48,814 bases of DNA from Mycobacterium sp. KBS0706. Its GTDB lineage: Bacteria > Pseudomonadota > Alphaproteobacteria > DSM-16000 > Inquilinaceae. This document shows positions 7,202 through 15,383 of the stretch, piece after piece. How positions within the stretch are numbered: the stretch's first letter is position 1; every line of letters starts with the position of its first letter. The stretch covers positions 1-48,814 of the forward strand of contig NZ_VCCH02000063.1 in assembly GCF_005938675.2 (NCBI RefSeq), read 5' to 3'. The position numbers and the translations under genes were made by a program. A model generated the notes under the pieces. The model searched no databases. It was not told where the DNA came from and saw only the letters and a list, made by a program, of their open reading frames with translations.

Positions 7202-9133
7202 TTACGCCGTCCGCACCCAGACCAGCATCTCGCCCGGATCGCGGTTGTCCCAGGCGTAGTAGGGCACGGCCCTGACCCGCACCGGCCGCTCGACCGCCGG
7301 GGTGGTGCGGTACAGCTCGTCGCCCCAATCGGCAGCCGATCCGGCCCGGGCCTCGCCCTCCAGCGTCACCACCCCGCCCAGCAGGCCGGGCTCCTCGCGC
7401 GCGGTCAGCGCCGCATCTGCCGGCAGCACCACGCTGTTCAGCGGCACGCCATGGTCGATGCCCTCCAGGCAGTAGACCAGCGGCCCGCGCCGGATCGCGG
7501 CGCGTCCGGCATCGTGGCGGATCTCCGGATGGGCGTGGATCCGCTCCACCGCCAGCTCCAGGTCCAGCCGCACCGTGTCGCCGGCCGCCCAGCGCCGGGT
7601 GATCGCGGCATAGCCGTTGCGGGTGATCGCGGCAAGATCCTGCGGCTCGCCGTTGACCGACAGGCTGGCCTTCCGGCACCAGCCGGGGATGCGCAGATGC
7701 AGGGTGAAGCTGGTCGGCGCTTCCGGCTCGACCGTCAGCGCGATGCCGCCGTCCCAGGGGTAGCGCGTTTCCTGCGCCAGCCGCACCTTGCCGCCGGCGA
7801 CGTCCAGCGTGGCGGTGCTGTCGCCGTAGAGATGGACCGCGATGCCGTCCTCCGATTGCCCATACATGTAGCTGCCGATCGAGGCGGTGAGCCGGGCGAT
7901 GTTGGGCGGACAGCAGGGGCAGCGGTGCCAGGTCCAGCGATGGTGGCCGCCGCGGCTCTCCAGCGGGTTCTCGTAGAAGAAGGTGGCGCCGTCCAGCGAC
8001 AGGCCGGAGGAGGCGCCGTTGTACAGCGCCAGCTCCATCATGTCGGCGTAGCGGGCATCGGGGCCCAGGCCGAGCATCCGCCCGGCCCAGAACACCAGCC
8101 CGACCGCGGCGCAGGTCTCGGCATAGGCGCTCTCGTTCGGCAGGTCGTAATCGGCGGTGAAGCCCTCATTGTCGGCAGAGGGGCCGAGCCCGCCGGTGAC
8201 GTAGAGGCGCTTGCTCGCCAGGTCGCGCCACAGCCGCTCCAGCGCCAGGCGCAGGCCGTCGTCGCCATACTCCATGGCGATGTCGGCCATGCCGCTGTAC
8301 AGGTACATGGCGCGGACGGCGTGGCCGACGACCTTGTCCTGCTCGCGCACCGGCAGATGCGACTGGTTGTACTCATAGGTCTTGAAAATGTAGTCCTGCG
8401 GGTCGCGGCCCTGCTCGCGCGCCTCGGCATCGTAGAAATGCGGCTGCCGGCCGCGCTCGTCGATGAAGTAGCGGGCCAGGTCCATGTATTTCTGCTGCCC
8501 GGTGACGCGGGCCAGCTTGACCAGCGCCAGCTCGATCTCCTCATGGCCGCAATAGCCGGGCTTCTGGCCGGGCCCGGTACCCAGCACCTCCGCGACGTGA
8601 TCCATGAAGCGGCACATGATGTCCAGCAGCTGGCGCTTGCCGGTGGCCTGGTAGTAGGCGACGGCGCCTTCGATCAGGTGCCCGGCGCAGTACAGCTCGT
8701 GGCAGTCGCGCAGATTGGTCCAGCGCAGCCCCGGCTGGATCCGCTGGTACCAGCTGCTGAGATAGCCGTCGGGTTGCTGCAGCCGGCCGTAGAGCGCGAT
8801 GACGTGGTCGACCTTGCGCTCCAGCTCCGGGTTCGGGGTGCGCTGCAGGCAATAGGCCGCGGTCTCGATCACCTTGCCGAAATCGGAATCCCAGAACATC
8901 TGGGCGGTGACCAGCCCGCCATGGAACGGGATCTTCACCCCGGGCGCGGGCGCGTCGGGATCGATCTGCTGCAGCATCCCAGCCTCCTCGCAGCGCTGGT
9001 ACAGCGTGTCGGCGGTTTTGGCGCAGACGGCGTCGATGCGGGAGCCCCAGAAGCCGCGGACCTCGACCTGCGGCACGGCGGGCGGGCGGAAGCGCGCGCG
9101 GGGCGCGATATCAGGGGCCAGGTCGGCGGTCAT
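7202..9133 (-). CDS. GH127 beta-L-arabinofuranosidase
   Basis: A 643-residue cytoplasmic glycoside hydrolase of family 127 (HypBA1 type), which releases L-arabinose from beta-L-arabinofuranosides such as those on plant hydroxyproline-rich glycoproteins. The family's zinc/cysteine active site is intact: E339 and C341 (ESAYAETC) and the C407-C408 pair in CPCCPPN line up with HypBA1 Glu338, Cys340, nucleophile Cys417 and Cys418. No signal peptide is visible, so it acts on imported substrate. I prefer the ATG at 9133, with GGAG six bases upstream, over the ATG at 9145. It is the last gene of the lacI-SBP-permease-permease operon, 44 bp after the second permease. Other GH127 specificities (for example 3-C-carboxy-5-deoxy-L-xylose) cannot be excluded. 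Confidence 0.9.
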   Translation of the reverse strand: MTADLAPDIAPRARFRPPAVPQVEVRGFWGSRIDAVCAKTADTLYQRCEEAGMLQQIDPDAPAPGVKIPFHGGLVTAQMFWDSDFGKVIETAAYCLQRTPNPELERKVDHVIALYGRLQQPDGYLSSWYQRIQPGLRWTNLRDCHELYCAGHLIEGAVAYYQATGKRQLLDIMCRFMDHVAEVLGTGPGQKPGYCGHEEIELALVKLARVTGQQKYMDLARYFIDERGRQPHFYDAEAREQGRDPQDYIFKTYEYNQSHLPVREQDKVVGHAVRAMYLYSGMADIAMEYGDDGLRLALERLWRDLASKRLYVTGGLGPSADNEGFTADYDLPNESAYAETCAAVGLVFWAGRMLGLGPDARYADMMELALYNGASSGLSLDGATFFYENPLESRGGHHRWTWHRCPCCPPNIARLTASIGSYMYGQSEDGIAVHLYGDSTATLDVAGGKVRLAQETRYPWDGGIALTVEPEAPTSFTLHLRIPGWCRKASLSVNGEPQDLAAITRNGYAAITRRWAAGDTVRLDLELAVERIHAHPEIRHDAGRAAIRRGPLVYCLEGIDHGVPLNSVVLPADAALTAREEPGLLGGVVTLEGEARAGSAADWGDELYRTTPAVERPVRVRAVPYYAWDNRDPGEMLVWVRTA

Positions 9134-9177
9134 CCGGAACTCCATTGATCGATCGGTCGGTCAGGGAATGCTCGCGC

Positions 9178-10032
9178 CTACTTCACCGCGCCGGCCGTCA
9201 GGCCGCGGATGTAGAAGCGCTGCAGGGCGAGGAACAGGATCAGGCAGGGGATCATCATCACGGTGACGCCGGCCTGCACCGCGCCCCAGTTCACCGCGCC
9301 GAAGCGGCCGGAGCGGACGGCGGTCATCAGGATCGGCAGGGTGAACTTGTCCTGGTCGGTCAGCAGGATCAGCGCCGCCAGGAACTCGTTCCAGGCGGCC
9401 AGGAAGGCGAACAGCGCCACGGTGACGATGCCGGGGAACACCAGCGGCAGCATCACCCGGGCGAGCAACTGGAGACTGCCGGCGCCGTCGATCCGCGCCG
9501 CCTCCTCGATCTCGCGCGGCACCGCGTCGAAGGCGTTGCGCATCATGAAGATCGAGAAGGGCAACTGCAGCGTGACGTAGATCAGCACCAGCCCGGCCAG
9601 CGTGTTCTGCAGCCCCAGCCTGGTCAGCAGCAGGAACAGCGGCGTCAGGATCGACTGGAACGGGATCATGATGGTGGCGATGACCAGCACGAACAGCGCG
9701 TTCTTCAACGGGAAGCGGAAGCGCGAGAAGCCATAGCCGCCGAGCAGGCTGACGATCGAGGTGATGGCGGCGGTGGCCAGGGCGACGGTCAGGCTGTTGC
9801 CGGCATAGTGGCCGATGCCGGCGCCGAAGGCGTCGAGTGCTCTGTAGCTGTCGATGCTCCAGCCCGCGCTGGGCCAGGGCGGCAGCGGCGGCAGGTTGGC
9901 CTCCGACGCCGGCTTCAGGCTGGCCAGCATGGTCCAGGCGATCGGGGCCATGAACAGCAGCGCCGCGACCAGCGCCGCCGCCTGCAGCAGGAAGCCGGGT
10001 GCGGCCCGGCGCAGCGGCATGGTGGCACTCAT
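9178..10032 (-). CDS. Carbohydrate ABC transporter permease (MalG-type, CUT1)
   Basis: A 284-residue inner-membrane permease with six predicted helices. The cytoplasmic EAA loop, the ATPase docking site, reads EEAARIDGAGSLQLLARVMLPL, and the C-terminus FYIRGLTAGAVK is typical of MalG/LacG/UgpE proteins. Its ATG overlaps the stop codon of the first permease (ATGA at 10029-10032), so the two are translationally coupled. It should form a heterodimer with that protein and receive sugar from the binding protein at 11017-12264. No ATP-binding subunit is encoded in this operon. The substrate is probably an L-arabinofuranoside, inferred only from the GH127 gene downstream. Confidence 0.93.
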   Translation of the reverse strand: MSATMPLRRAAPGFLLQAAALVAALLFMAPIAWTMLASLKPASEANLPPLPPWPSAGWSIDSYRALDAFGAGIGHYAGNSLTVALATAAITSIVSLLGGYGFSRFRFPLKNALFVLVIATIMIPFQSILTPLFLLLTRLGLQNTLAGLVLIYVTLQLPFSIFMMRNAFDAVPREIEEAARIDGAGSLQLLARVMLPLVFPGIVTVALFAFLAAWNEFLAALILLTDQDKFTLPILMTAVRSGRFGAVNWGAVQAGVTVMMIPCLILFLALQRFYIRGLTAGAVK

Positions 10033-10958
10033 GACTCGCCCTCCGGATGGCGCAAGAGGCGCAGCTGGATCACGCTCAGCACCAGCAGGATGGCAAGCAG
10101 CACCATCGACAGGGCCGCGCCATAGCCCAGGCGGAACGAGACGAAGGACTGGTTGAAGATCCAGTAGACGGCGGTGACGGTCTGGTTGCGCGGACCGCCG
10201 CCGAGGATGATGTAGAACTGGTCGAAGGCCAGCATCGACCCGGTGACCGACAGGATCAGCGCCAGGGCGATGGTCCGCCGCATCAGCGGCAGGGTGATGC
10301 GGCGGAACCGGGCCCAGGGGCCGGCGCCATCGATCTTGGCGGCCTCGAGATAGTCGGCCGGGATGCTCTGCAGCCCGGTCATCAGGATCACCATGGTGAA
10401 GCCCGCGACCTTCCACACCACCATGGCGATGATCGACCAGAAGGCCGGATCGAAATCGGCCAGCAGGTTGACCCGGCCCTCGGTCAGCCCCAGCGCCGCC
10501 GCCGCCGGGCTGAACAGCCCGGCATCGACGTTCAGCAGCCAGGCCCACAGCAGGCTGGCCGAGGCGAAGCCGACCACCACCGGCAGGAAATAGGCGGTGC
10601 GGTAGAAGCCGCCGAAGGGCCGCGGCTTCTCCACGAACAGGGCCAGCGGGAAGGCGGCGGCGAAGATCGCGATGGTGACGACGACGGTGTAGAGGGCGGT
10701 GAAGCGCAGTGCGTTCCAGAACCGGGTGTCGCGGGCGATGGCGAGATAGTTGTCGAAGCCGATGAAGCGCGACACGCCCATCAGCGGCCAGTTGTGCAGC
10801 GACATCCACGCCGTCATCGCCAGTGGCACCACGAAGAACACCACCACCAGCGCCACCGCCGGCAGCACGAAGAGCAGCCCTGCCCATTGGTGCCGGCGGA
10901 TGGGGCGGCGGCGGGCGGCGGCCCGCGGAATGGCGCCGGCGGCCTGCGTCGTGGACAT
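10029..10958 (-). CDS. Carbohydrate ABC transporter permease (MalF-type, CUT1)
   Basis: A 309-residue permease with six hydrophobic helices; the first follows an Arg-rich cytoplasmic leader (residues 1-25). The phrases WMSLHNWPLMG and FIGFDNYLAI, and the EAA loop EAAKIDGAGPWARFRRITLPL, mark it as the MalF/LacF/UgpA partner in a CUT1 importer. It is 58 bp downstream of the binding-protein gene and overlaps the MalG-type gene by 4 bp. The intact EAA motif implies that a MalK-like ATPase engages it even though none is encoded next door. Confidence 0.93.
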   Translation of the reverse strand: MSTTQAAGAIPRAAARRRPIRRHQWAGLLFVLPAVALVVVFFVVPLAMTAWMSLHNWPLMGVSRFIGFDNYLAIARDTRFWNALRFTALYTVVVTIAIFAAAFPLALFVEKPRPFGGFYRTAYFLPVVVGFASASLLWAWLLNVDAGLFSPAAAALGLTEGRVNLLADFDPAFWSIIAMVVWKVAGFTMVILMTGLQSIPADYLEAAKIDGAGPWARFRRITLPLMRRTIALALILSVTGSMLAFDQFYIILGGGPRNQTVTAVYWIFNQSFVSFRLGYGAALSMVLLAILLVLSVIQLRLLRHPEGES

Positions 10959-11016
10959 CAGGCCGGCCTTCCTGATGAGCCCAGCTCTTTCTCGTTCCGA
11001 GATGCCATCACCGCCC

Positions 11017-12264
11017 TCAATTCCCCGGGGCGCTGTCGATGATGCCCTGCATCGTCTCCTGGGCGTTGGCGAGGGAGCCGTCGACGTCGTCGCCGAAGAA
11101 CACCTCGTTCACCATCTGCGCCCAGGGGCTGTTCAAGCTGTTGATGATGTCGTTGAAGACCACGGAATAGGGCGTCCGGCCCTTTTCCATCGCCTCGGCT
11201 GCGATCTTGTAGCGGGGGTCGAGGTCCTTCAGCGCCTCGCCCGAGATGTCGCTGCGCACCGGCAGGCTGCCGTAGCGGGCCAGCAGCGTCTGGCCTTCCA
11301 GCGAATAGGAGAAGTCGAGGAAGGCCTTGATCGCCTTCAGCTTGGTGGTGCCCTTGGTGACCACGAAATTGTCGCCGCCGGCGAAGGAGGACCAGCCGCC
11401 GGTCTTGCCCGGCAGGAAGGTGACGCCGTAGTCGATGTCCGGGAACTGCGTGTTCAGCGCGCCGATGGCGAAGGCGCCGGACGGCGCCAGGCCGATATTG
11501 CCACGGGCGAAGGCGGCGAAGAAGTTCGACCCGGTGTCGGTCCGCGCCCCTTCCGGCACCAGTCCCTTCTTGACCATGTCGCGATAGAAGGCGATGGCGT
11601 CGCGCATCTGCGGCGTGTCCAGCGTCGCCTTGCTGCCGTCCTCGGTCAGGATGTCGCCGCCGCTGGCCCAGATCAGCGGCGTGAAGGTGAAGATGTTGCA
11701 GCCGCCGCAGGCGCCCGAGAAGTAGAAGCCCTTGGTGTCGCCGCCCAGGGCCGCGACCTTTTCCGCCGCGGCCGCGATCTCGGCCCAGTTGGTCGGGCCC
11801 TTGTCGGGGTCGAGGCCGGCCTGGCGGAACAGCTTCTTGTTCCAGATCAGGACCGAGCTGTCGGCGGAATAGGGCAGGCCGTAGATCCGGTCCTTGTAGG
11901 TGCCGGTCTTCACATGCGCCGGCGACAGCTTGTCGAAATAGGGCAGGGATTTGGCGAGGTCAGTGATGTCCTCGAGCTGCCCGGCCGCGGCGAAGGACGG
12001 GGTGTAGATCAGGTCCAGCGACAGCGCGTCCGGCGCGGCGCCGCCGGCGGCCGCGGTGGCGTATTTCTGCACCAGCTCCGCGGTCGGCACGATCTGCAGC
12101 TCGGCCTTGTCCTCATGGCCCTTGTTGAACGCCTCGACGATGCGGGGCATGAAGTTCGACCCGTCGGACCGCACCCACAGGGTGAAGGTCTCGGCCGAAG
12201 CGGCGGAGACGGTGAGGGCCAAGAGGGCGATGCCCCCGGCCAGGCGCTGCATCAGACGCTTCAT
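11017..12264 (-). CDS. CUT1 sugar ABC transporter substrate-binding protein
   Basis: A 415-residue periplasmic binding protein (bacterial extracellular solute-binding family 1, MalE-like). A Sec signal peptide (residues 1-24, MKRL...SAASA) precedes FTLWVRSDGSNFMPRIVEAF, then characteristic ALSLDLIYTPSFAAAGQLED, YGLPYSADSSVLIWNKKLF and AYRDMVKKGLVP-like segments. An unusual CGGCN stretch in the middle offers two close cysteines (ACGGC), perhaps a disulfide. The start is supported by GGAGG seven bases upstream. It lies 61 bp after the lacI stop and heads the transporter genes; the ligand is likely a small arabinofuranoside or another plant oligosaccharide, by context only. Confidence 0.93.
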   Translation of the reverse strand: MKRLMQRLAGGIALLALTVSAASAETFTLWVRSDGSNFMPRIVEAFNKGHEDKAELQIVPTAELVQKYATAAAGGAAPDALSLDLIYTPSFAAAGQLEDITDLAKSLPYFDKLSPAHVKTGTYKDRIYGLPYSADSSVLIWNKKLFRQAGLDPDKGPTNWAEIAAAAEKVAALGGDTKGFYFSGACGGCNIFTFTPLIWASGGDILTEDGSKATLDTPQMRDAIAFYRDMVKKGLVPEGARTDTGSNFFAAFARGNIGLAPSGAFAIGALNTQFPDIDYGVTFLPGKTGGWSSFAGGDNFVVTKGTTKLKAIKAFLDFSYSLEGQTLLARYGSLPVRSDISGEALKDLDPRYKIAAEAMEKGRTPYSVVFNDIINSLNSPWAQMVNEVFFGDDVDGSLANAQETMQGIIDSAPGN

Positions 12265-12325
12265 CTCGTGTCCTCCCTCGGTTCCGGCCGTCCTTCGGGG
12301 CGGCCTTGTTGCTCTGTTCGGTCCC

Positions 12326-13381
12326 TCAGCCTCCCGGCGGGGTGCCGCACGAGTCCCGCACCACCAACCGGCAGGGCAGCTTGCGGATGCCCGGCTCGAT
12401 CGGCTCGCGGTCGACCAGCTTCAGCAGGGTCAGCCCGGCCTCGCGGCCCAGATCCTTCAGGTTCATGTCGACGGTGGTCAGCGGCGGGCGCGTCGCGGCG
12501 GCGACGATCTCCCAATTGTCGAAGCCGATCACGGCGACATCGTCCGGCACGCGGCGGCCGCGCTCGCGCAGCGCGTCGACCACGCCGCGGGCGATCTGGT
12601 CGTTGCCGCAGAACACCGCGTCGGGCGGGCGGCCGATGCCGTCGAACAGGTAGCCGGCCGCCTCATGCCCCCAGCCTTCGGTCCACTGGCCGGTCAGCAC
12701 GCCCTGCTCGGGTTCTTCCAGCCCGGCCTCGCGCAGCACATCGCGATAGGCCTTGGCCCGCTGGTGCACGACGCGGAAGCTGGACGGGCCGGTGACATGG
12801 GCGATGCGCCGCCGGCCCAGCCGGGCCAGGTGCTCGACCGCCAGCCGGGCCCCGGCCTCGTCATCGGAGACGAAGCCGATCGACTCCGGGTCGGGTTCGG
12901 TGAAGGCGTAGATCACCGGGATGCCGAGGTTCGACAGGTCGACCGGCAGATGGCGGTCGATCCGCTTGCCCGAGGCGATGATGCCGTCGACCCGCTTCTC
13001 CAGCATGGCGTCGACATGAGTCTGGGCCAGCCTGGGGTCGTCCTCGATGTTGCACAGGAAGACCGAGACGCCGTTGCCGACCAGCGCATCGGCGATGCCG
13101 GCCATCACCGGCAGGGTGAAGCGGCCATAGGTGTCGTTGGTCAGCAGGCCGACCGTGAAGCTGCGGCGGCGCGACAGGCTCTGCGCCAGGCCGTTCGGGC
13201 GGAAGCCCAGCGCCTTGGCCGCCTGCCGGATCCGCTCCCGCGTCTCATCGGCCATCCGGCCCTGATCGTTCAGCGCCTTCGACGCCGTGGCGACGCTGAC
13301 CCCGGCAGCCCGCGCCACGTCGCGCAAGGTCACCGGCCGGCCAGGCCCGTTCGGAGCGGATCGTGGTGACCTCTGGTCCAT
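12326..13381 (-). CDS. LacI-family transcriptional repressor of the GH127/sugar importer operon
   Basis: A 351-residue repressor. The N-terminal helix-turn-helix VTLRDVARAAGVSVATASKAL and hinge region (RIRQAAKALGFRPNGLAQSL) are followed by a periplasmic-binding-protein-like effector domain (FTVGLLTNDTYGRF, GIIASGKRID, VIGFDNWEIVAAATRPPLTTV, typical of sugar-responsive LacI members). It is the first gene in the direction of the importer and GH127 genes, 61 bp before the binding-protein ATG, and may be co-transcribed with them. Two palindromes sharing the half site GAGAAA lie within 90 bp upstream of its start, which points to autoregulation and control of the whole operon, probably relieved by the imported sugar or L-arabinose. 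Confidence 0.94.
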   Translation of the reverse strand: MDQRSPRSAPNGPGRPVTLRDVARAAGVSVATASKALNDQGRMADETRERIRQAAKALGFRPNGLAQSLSRRRSFTVGLLTNDTYGRFTLPVMAGIADALVGNGVSVFLCNIEDDPRLAQTHVDAMLEKRVDGIIASGKRIDRHLPVDLSNLGIPVIYAFTEPDPESIGFVSDDEAGARLAVEHLARLGRRRIAHVTGPSSFRVVHQRAKAYRDVLREAGLEEPEQGVLTGQWTEGWGHEAAGYLFDGIGRPPDAVFCGNDQIARGVVDALRERGRRVPDDVAVIGFDNWEIVAAATRPPLTTVDMNLKDLGREAGLTLLKLVDREPIEPGIRKLPCRLVVRDSCGTPPGG

Positions 13382-13404
13382 GCCGAGCCCGGTCGCACCT
13401 TGCT

Positions 13405-13420
13405 GAGAAAGTGGTTTCTC
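13405..13420. promoter_or_regulatory. LacI-type operator 1
   Basis: GAGAAAGTGGTTTCTC is an inverted repeat (GAGAAA/TTTCTC) lying 24 bp upstream of the lacI start. The same arms recur at 13453-13468 with a centre-to-centre spacing of 48 bp. Size and symmetry match LacI-family sites, although the centre here is GTGG rather than the usual CG. Confidence 0.7.
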
Positions 13421-13451
13421 TTGTCACTTTCGTGACGTTTGTCTTTCTGAG

Positions 13452-13469
13452 TGAGAAACCGTTTTCTCA
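13452..13469. promoter_or_regulatory. LacI-type operator 2
   Basis: TGAGAAACCGTTTTCTCA is an 18-bp palindrome with seven-base perfect arms (TGAGAAA/TTTCTCA) and the central CG step typical of LacI-family operators. Together with operator 1 it brackets a GTCAC-TTTC-GTGAC element (13423-13436). The 48-bp spacing is between four and five helical turns, so cooperative binding or looping is possible. Confidence 0.75.
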
Positions 13470-13550
13470 AACACGGTAAGCGAAGTCGGCAGGCGACGGC
13501 AAGCGTGAATCGAGCAGGGCCTCTTCGGAACGGCGACCTATCCCCTTGCC

Positions 13551-13621
13551 GTCATTCCCGCGAAAGCGGGAATCTCTTGCCGGTCATGGCATGACGAGAT
13601 CCCCGCTTTCGCGGGGATGAC
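13551..13621. repeat. Dispersed hairpin repeat, two inverted copies
   Basis: Two 26-bp units, 13551-13576 and 13596-13621, are inverted copies differing at two positions by my alignment. Each folds on itself: ATTCCCGC-GAAA-GCGGGAAT (GNRA-type loop) and ATCCCCGC-TTTC-GCGGGGAT. It sits just beyond the 3' end of the oligopeptide-type ATPase gene (stop at 13651) and upstream of the lacI promoter, so it could protect mRNA ends or stop transcription. The remaining DNA at 13470-13550 shows nothing else I can name. Confidence 0.75.
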
Positions 13622-13650
13622 GGGTTGGGGGCTGAAGGCGTCCTGCGGCG

Positions 13651-14535
13651 TCAGGCCGCCCGTACGAAGTGGTTGCCGGCGATCTGGCGTACGCCGCCGG
13701 TCATGCGGGCGGCGTCGCGGGCCTGGGCGACGAGGTCGGATTGCAGCTGCGAGGCCTCGCCCTGGAACGGCCGCTCCGGATCAGGCACGGCGGAGAGCAG
13801 CAGCTGGGTGTAGGGGTGCTGCGGCGAGTCGATCACCGCGCCGGTGTCGCCCCATTCGACGATCCGGCCGGCATACATCACCGCGATCTCCTCGGCGACG
13901 TAACGCGCCGTGGCGATGTCGTGGGTGATGTAGAGGAAGGCCATGCCGCGCTCGCGCTTCATCCTTTCCAGCAGGTTGAGCACGCCGAGCCGGATCGAGA
14001 CGTCGAGCATCGAGGTCGGCTCGTCCGCCAGCACCACCTCGGCTCCGACCGCCAGGGTGCGGGCGATGTTGACCCGCTGCCGCTGCCCGCCGGACAGCTG
14101 GTGCGGGTATTTCGGCGCGGTGGCCTCGGCGTCCAGCTCCACCGCCGCCAGCAGCTCCATCACCCGGGCGTTGAGCGCCTTGCGGTCGGCCATGCCGGCA
14201 TGCAGGGCGAGGGGGCGGGCGATGTGGTGGAAGATGGTGTGCACCGGGTTCAGCGACCCGAAGGGGTCCTGGAACACCATCTGCACCGCGCGGCGATAGG
14301 CCAGGAGCTCGCCCTTGCCGTCCAGCGCGGCGACGTCGCGGCCGCGGAACAGCACCCGACCGGCCGAGGGCTGGTGCTGCAACATGAGAATCCGGGCGCA
14401 GGTGGTCTTGCCGCTGCCGGATTCGCCGACCAGCGCCAGGGCGCGGCCGGCATGGAGGTCGATCGACACGTCGTCCAGCGCCTGCAGCGGGCCGAAGCGC
14501 TTGCCGACGCGATCGAGGGCGAGGAGGGGGGTCAT
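13651..14535 (-). CDS. ABC transporter ATP-binding protein (OppF/DppF-type)
   Basis: A 294-residue nucleotide-binding subunit of a peptide/oligosaccharide (Opp/Dpp class) importer. It has Walker A GESGSGKT, Q-loop MVFQDPFGSLNP, signature LSGGQRQR, Walker B VVLADEPTSMLD and switch His in ITHDIATARYVAEEIAV, then the C-terminal oligopeptide extension (QHPYTQLLLSAVPDPE). It overlaps the preceding ATPase gene by 4 bp (14532-14535) and is the last gene of a GNAT-GH3-SBP-permease-permease-ATPase-ATPase run. The class also carries cello- and chito-oligosaccharides, so the GH3 context argues for an amino-sugar glycan. Confidence 0.94.
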   Translation of the reverse strand: MTPLLALDRVGKRFGPLQALDDVSIDLHAGRALALVGESGSGKTTCARILMLQHQPSAGRVLFRGRDVAALDGKGELLAYRRAVQMVFQDPFGSLNPVHTIFHHIARPLALHAGMADRKALNARVMELLAAVELDAEATAPKYPHQLSGGQRQRVNIARTLAVGAEVVLADEPTSMLDVSIRLGVLNLLERMKRERGMAFLYITHDIATARYVAEEIAVMYAGRIVEWGDTGAVIDSPQHPYTQLLLSAVPDPERPFQGEASQLQSDLVAQARDAARMTGGVRQIAGNHFVRAA

Positions 14536-15383
14536 GGCGTCGCCTCCGCGGCATCCTGCAGCGCCGTGCGCCGGGCCCCGTGCACCGAGGGGAAGGAGGC
14601 CCAGAGCTTGCGCGTATACTCATGGGCCGGGGCGCGGAAGATCTGCTGCGCCGCCCCGACCTCGACCAGCCTGCCCTTCAGCATCACGCCGATGCGGTCG
14701 CAGAACTGCACCATCAGGCTGAGGTCATGGGTGATGAACAGGATCGAAAAGCCCAGCTTCCGCCGCAGCCCGTCGATCTGCTGCAGGATCTCGCGCTGGA
14801 CCACGACGTCCAGCGCCGTGGTCGGCTCGTCCATCACGATCAGCTTCGGGTTCAGCGCCAGGCAGATGGCGATGACGATGCGCTGGCGCATGCCGCCGGA
14901 GAACTGGTGCGGATAGTCGCGCAGCCGCGCCGGGTCGATGTCGACCATGCGCATCAGCTCGACCGCGCGGTCATGCGCCTCGGCCTTGCTGCAGCCGGTG
15001 TGGGTGGCCAGCACGTCGCGGAACTGTGCCTCGACCGTCAGCACCGGGTTCAGGGCGTTCATCGCGCTCTGGAACACCATGCCGACCTCGCGCCAGCGGA
15101 AGCGGCGCAGCGCCTCGCCGTCCAGGCGCAGCACGTCCTGCCCGTCGAAGCGGATCTCGCCGCCGCTGATCAGCGCCGGCGGCTTGTGCAGCCGGGTGAT
15201 GGCGAAGGCGATGGTGCTCTTGCCGCAGCCGGATTCGCCGGCCAGGCCGAACACCTCGCCGCGGCCGATGTCGAAGCTGACACCGTCCACCGCCCGGAAG
15301 TCGCCGCGGTCGCCGACATAGTCGACGGTCAGGCCCTGCAGCGACAGCAGCGGCTGCGGCGTCGCGCTCATATCCGGGCTCAT
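14532..15383 (-). CDS. ABC transporter ATP-binding protein (OppD/DppD-type)
   Basis: A 283-residue ATPase. It carries Walker A GESGCGKST, Q-loop MVFQSAMNALNPV, signature FSGGMRQR, Walker B LIVMDEPTTALDVVVQ and the His-loop FITHDLSLMVQFCDRI. I place the start at ATG 15383, where it overlaps the upstream permease stop (ATGA at 15380-15383); the reading frame stays open further upstream but that part is the permease gene read in another frame. The C-terminus FRAPAHEYTRKLWASFPSVHG is the usual OppD/DppD extension. It pairs with the OppF-type protein to power the two permeases. Confidence 0.94.
   Translation of the reverse strand: MSPDMSATPQPLLSLQGLTVDYVGDRGDFRAVDGVSFDIGRGEVFGLAGESGCGKSTIAFAITRLHKPPALISGGEIRFDGQDVLRLDGEALRRFRWREVGMVFQSAMNALNPVLTVEAQFRDVLATHTGCSKAEAHDRAVELMRMVDIDPARLRDYPHQFSGGMRQRIVIAICLALNPKLIVMDEPTTALDVVVQREILQQIDGLRRKLGFSILFITHDLSLMVQFCDRIGVMLKGRLVEVGAAQQIFRAPAHEYTRKLWASFPSVHGARRTALQDAAEATP

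Noticed and set aside
13423..13436. GTCAC-TTTC-GTGAC as a third LacI operator
   Set aside because: Arms differ from the GAGAAA sites, so I mention it in a finding but do not list it as an operator for the same repressor.
13651..15383. The two peptide-class ATPases as the energy source for the GH127-linked CUT1 importer
   Set aside because: They lack the MalK-type C-terminal regulatory domain, carry oligopeptide-type extensions and have their own permeases; a MalK-type protein is needed for MalF/MalG-type loops.
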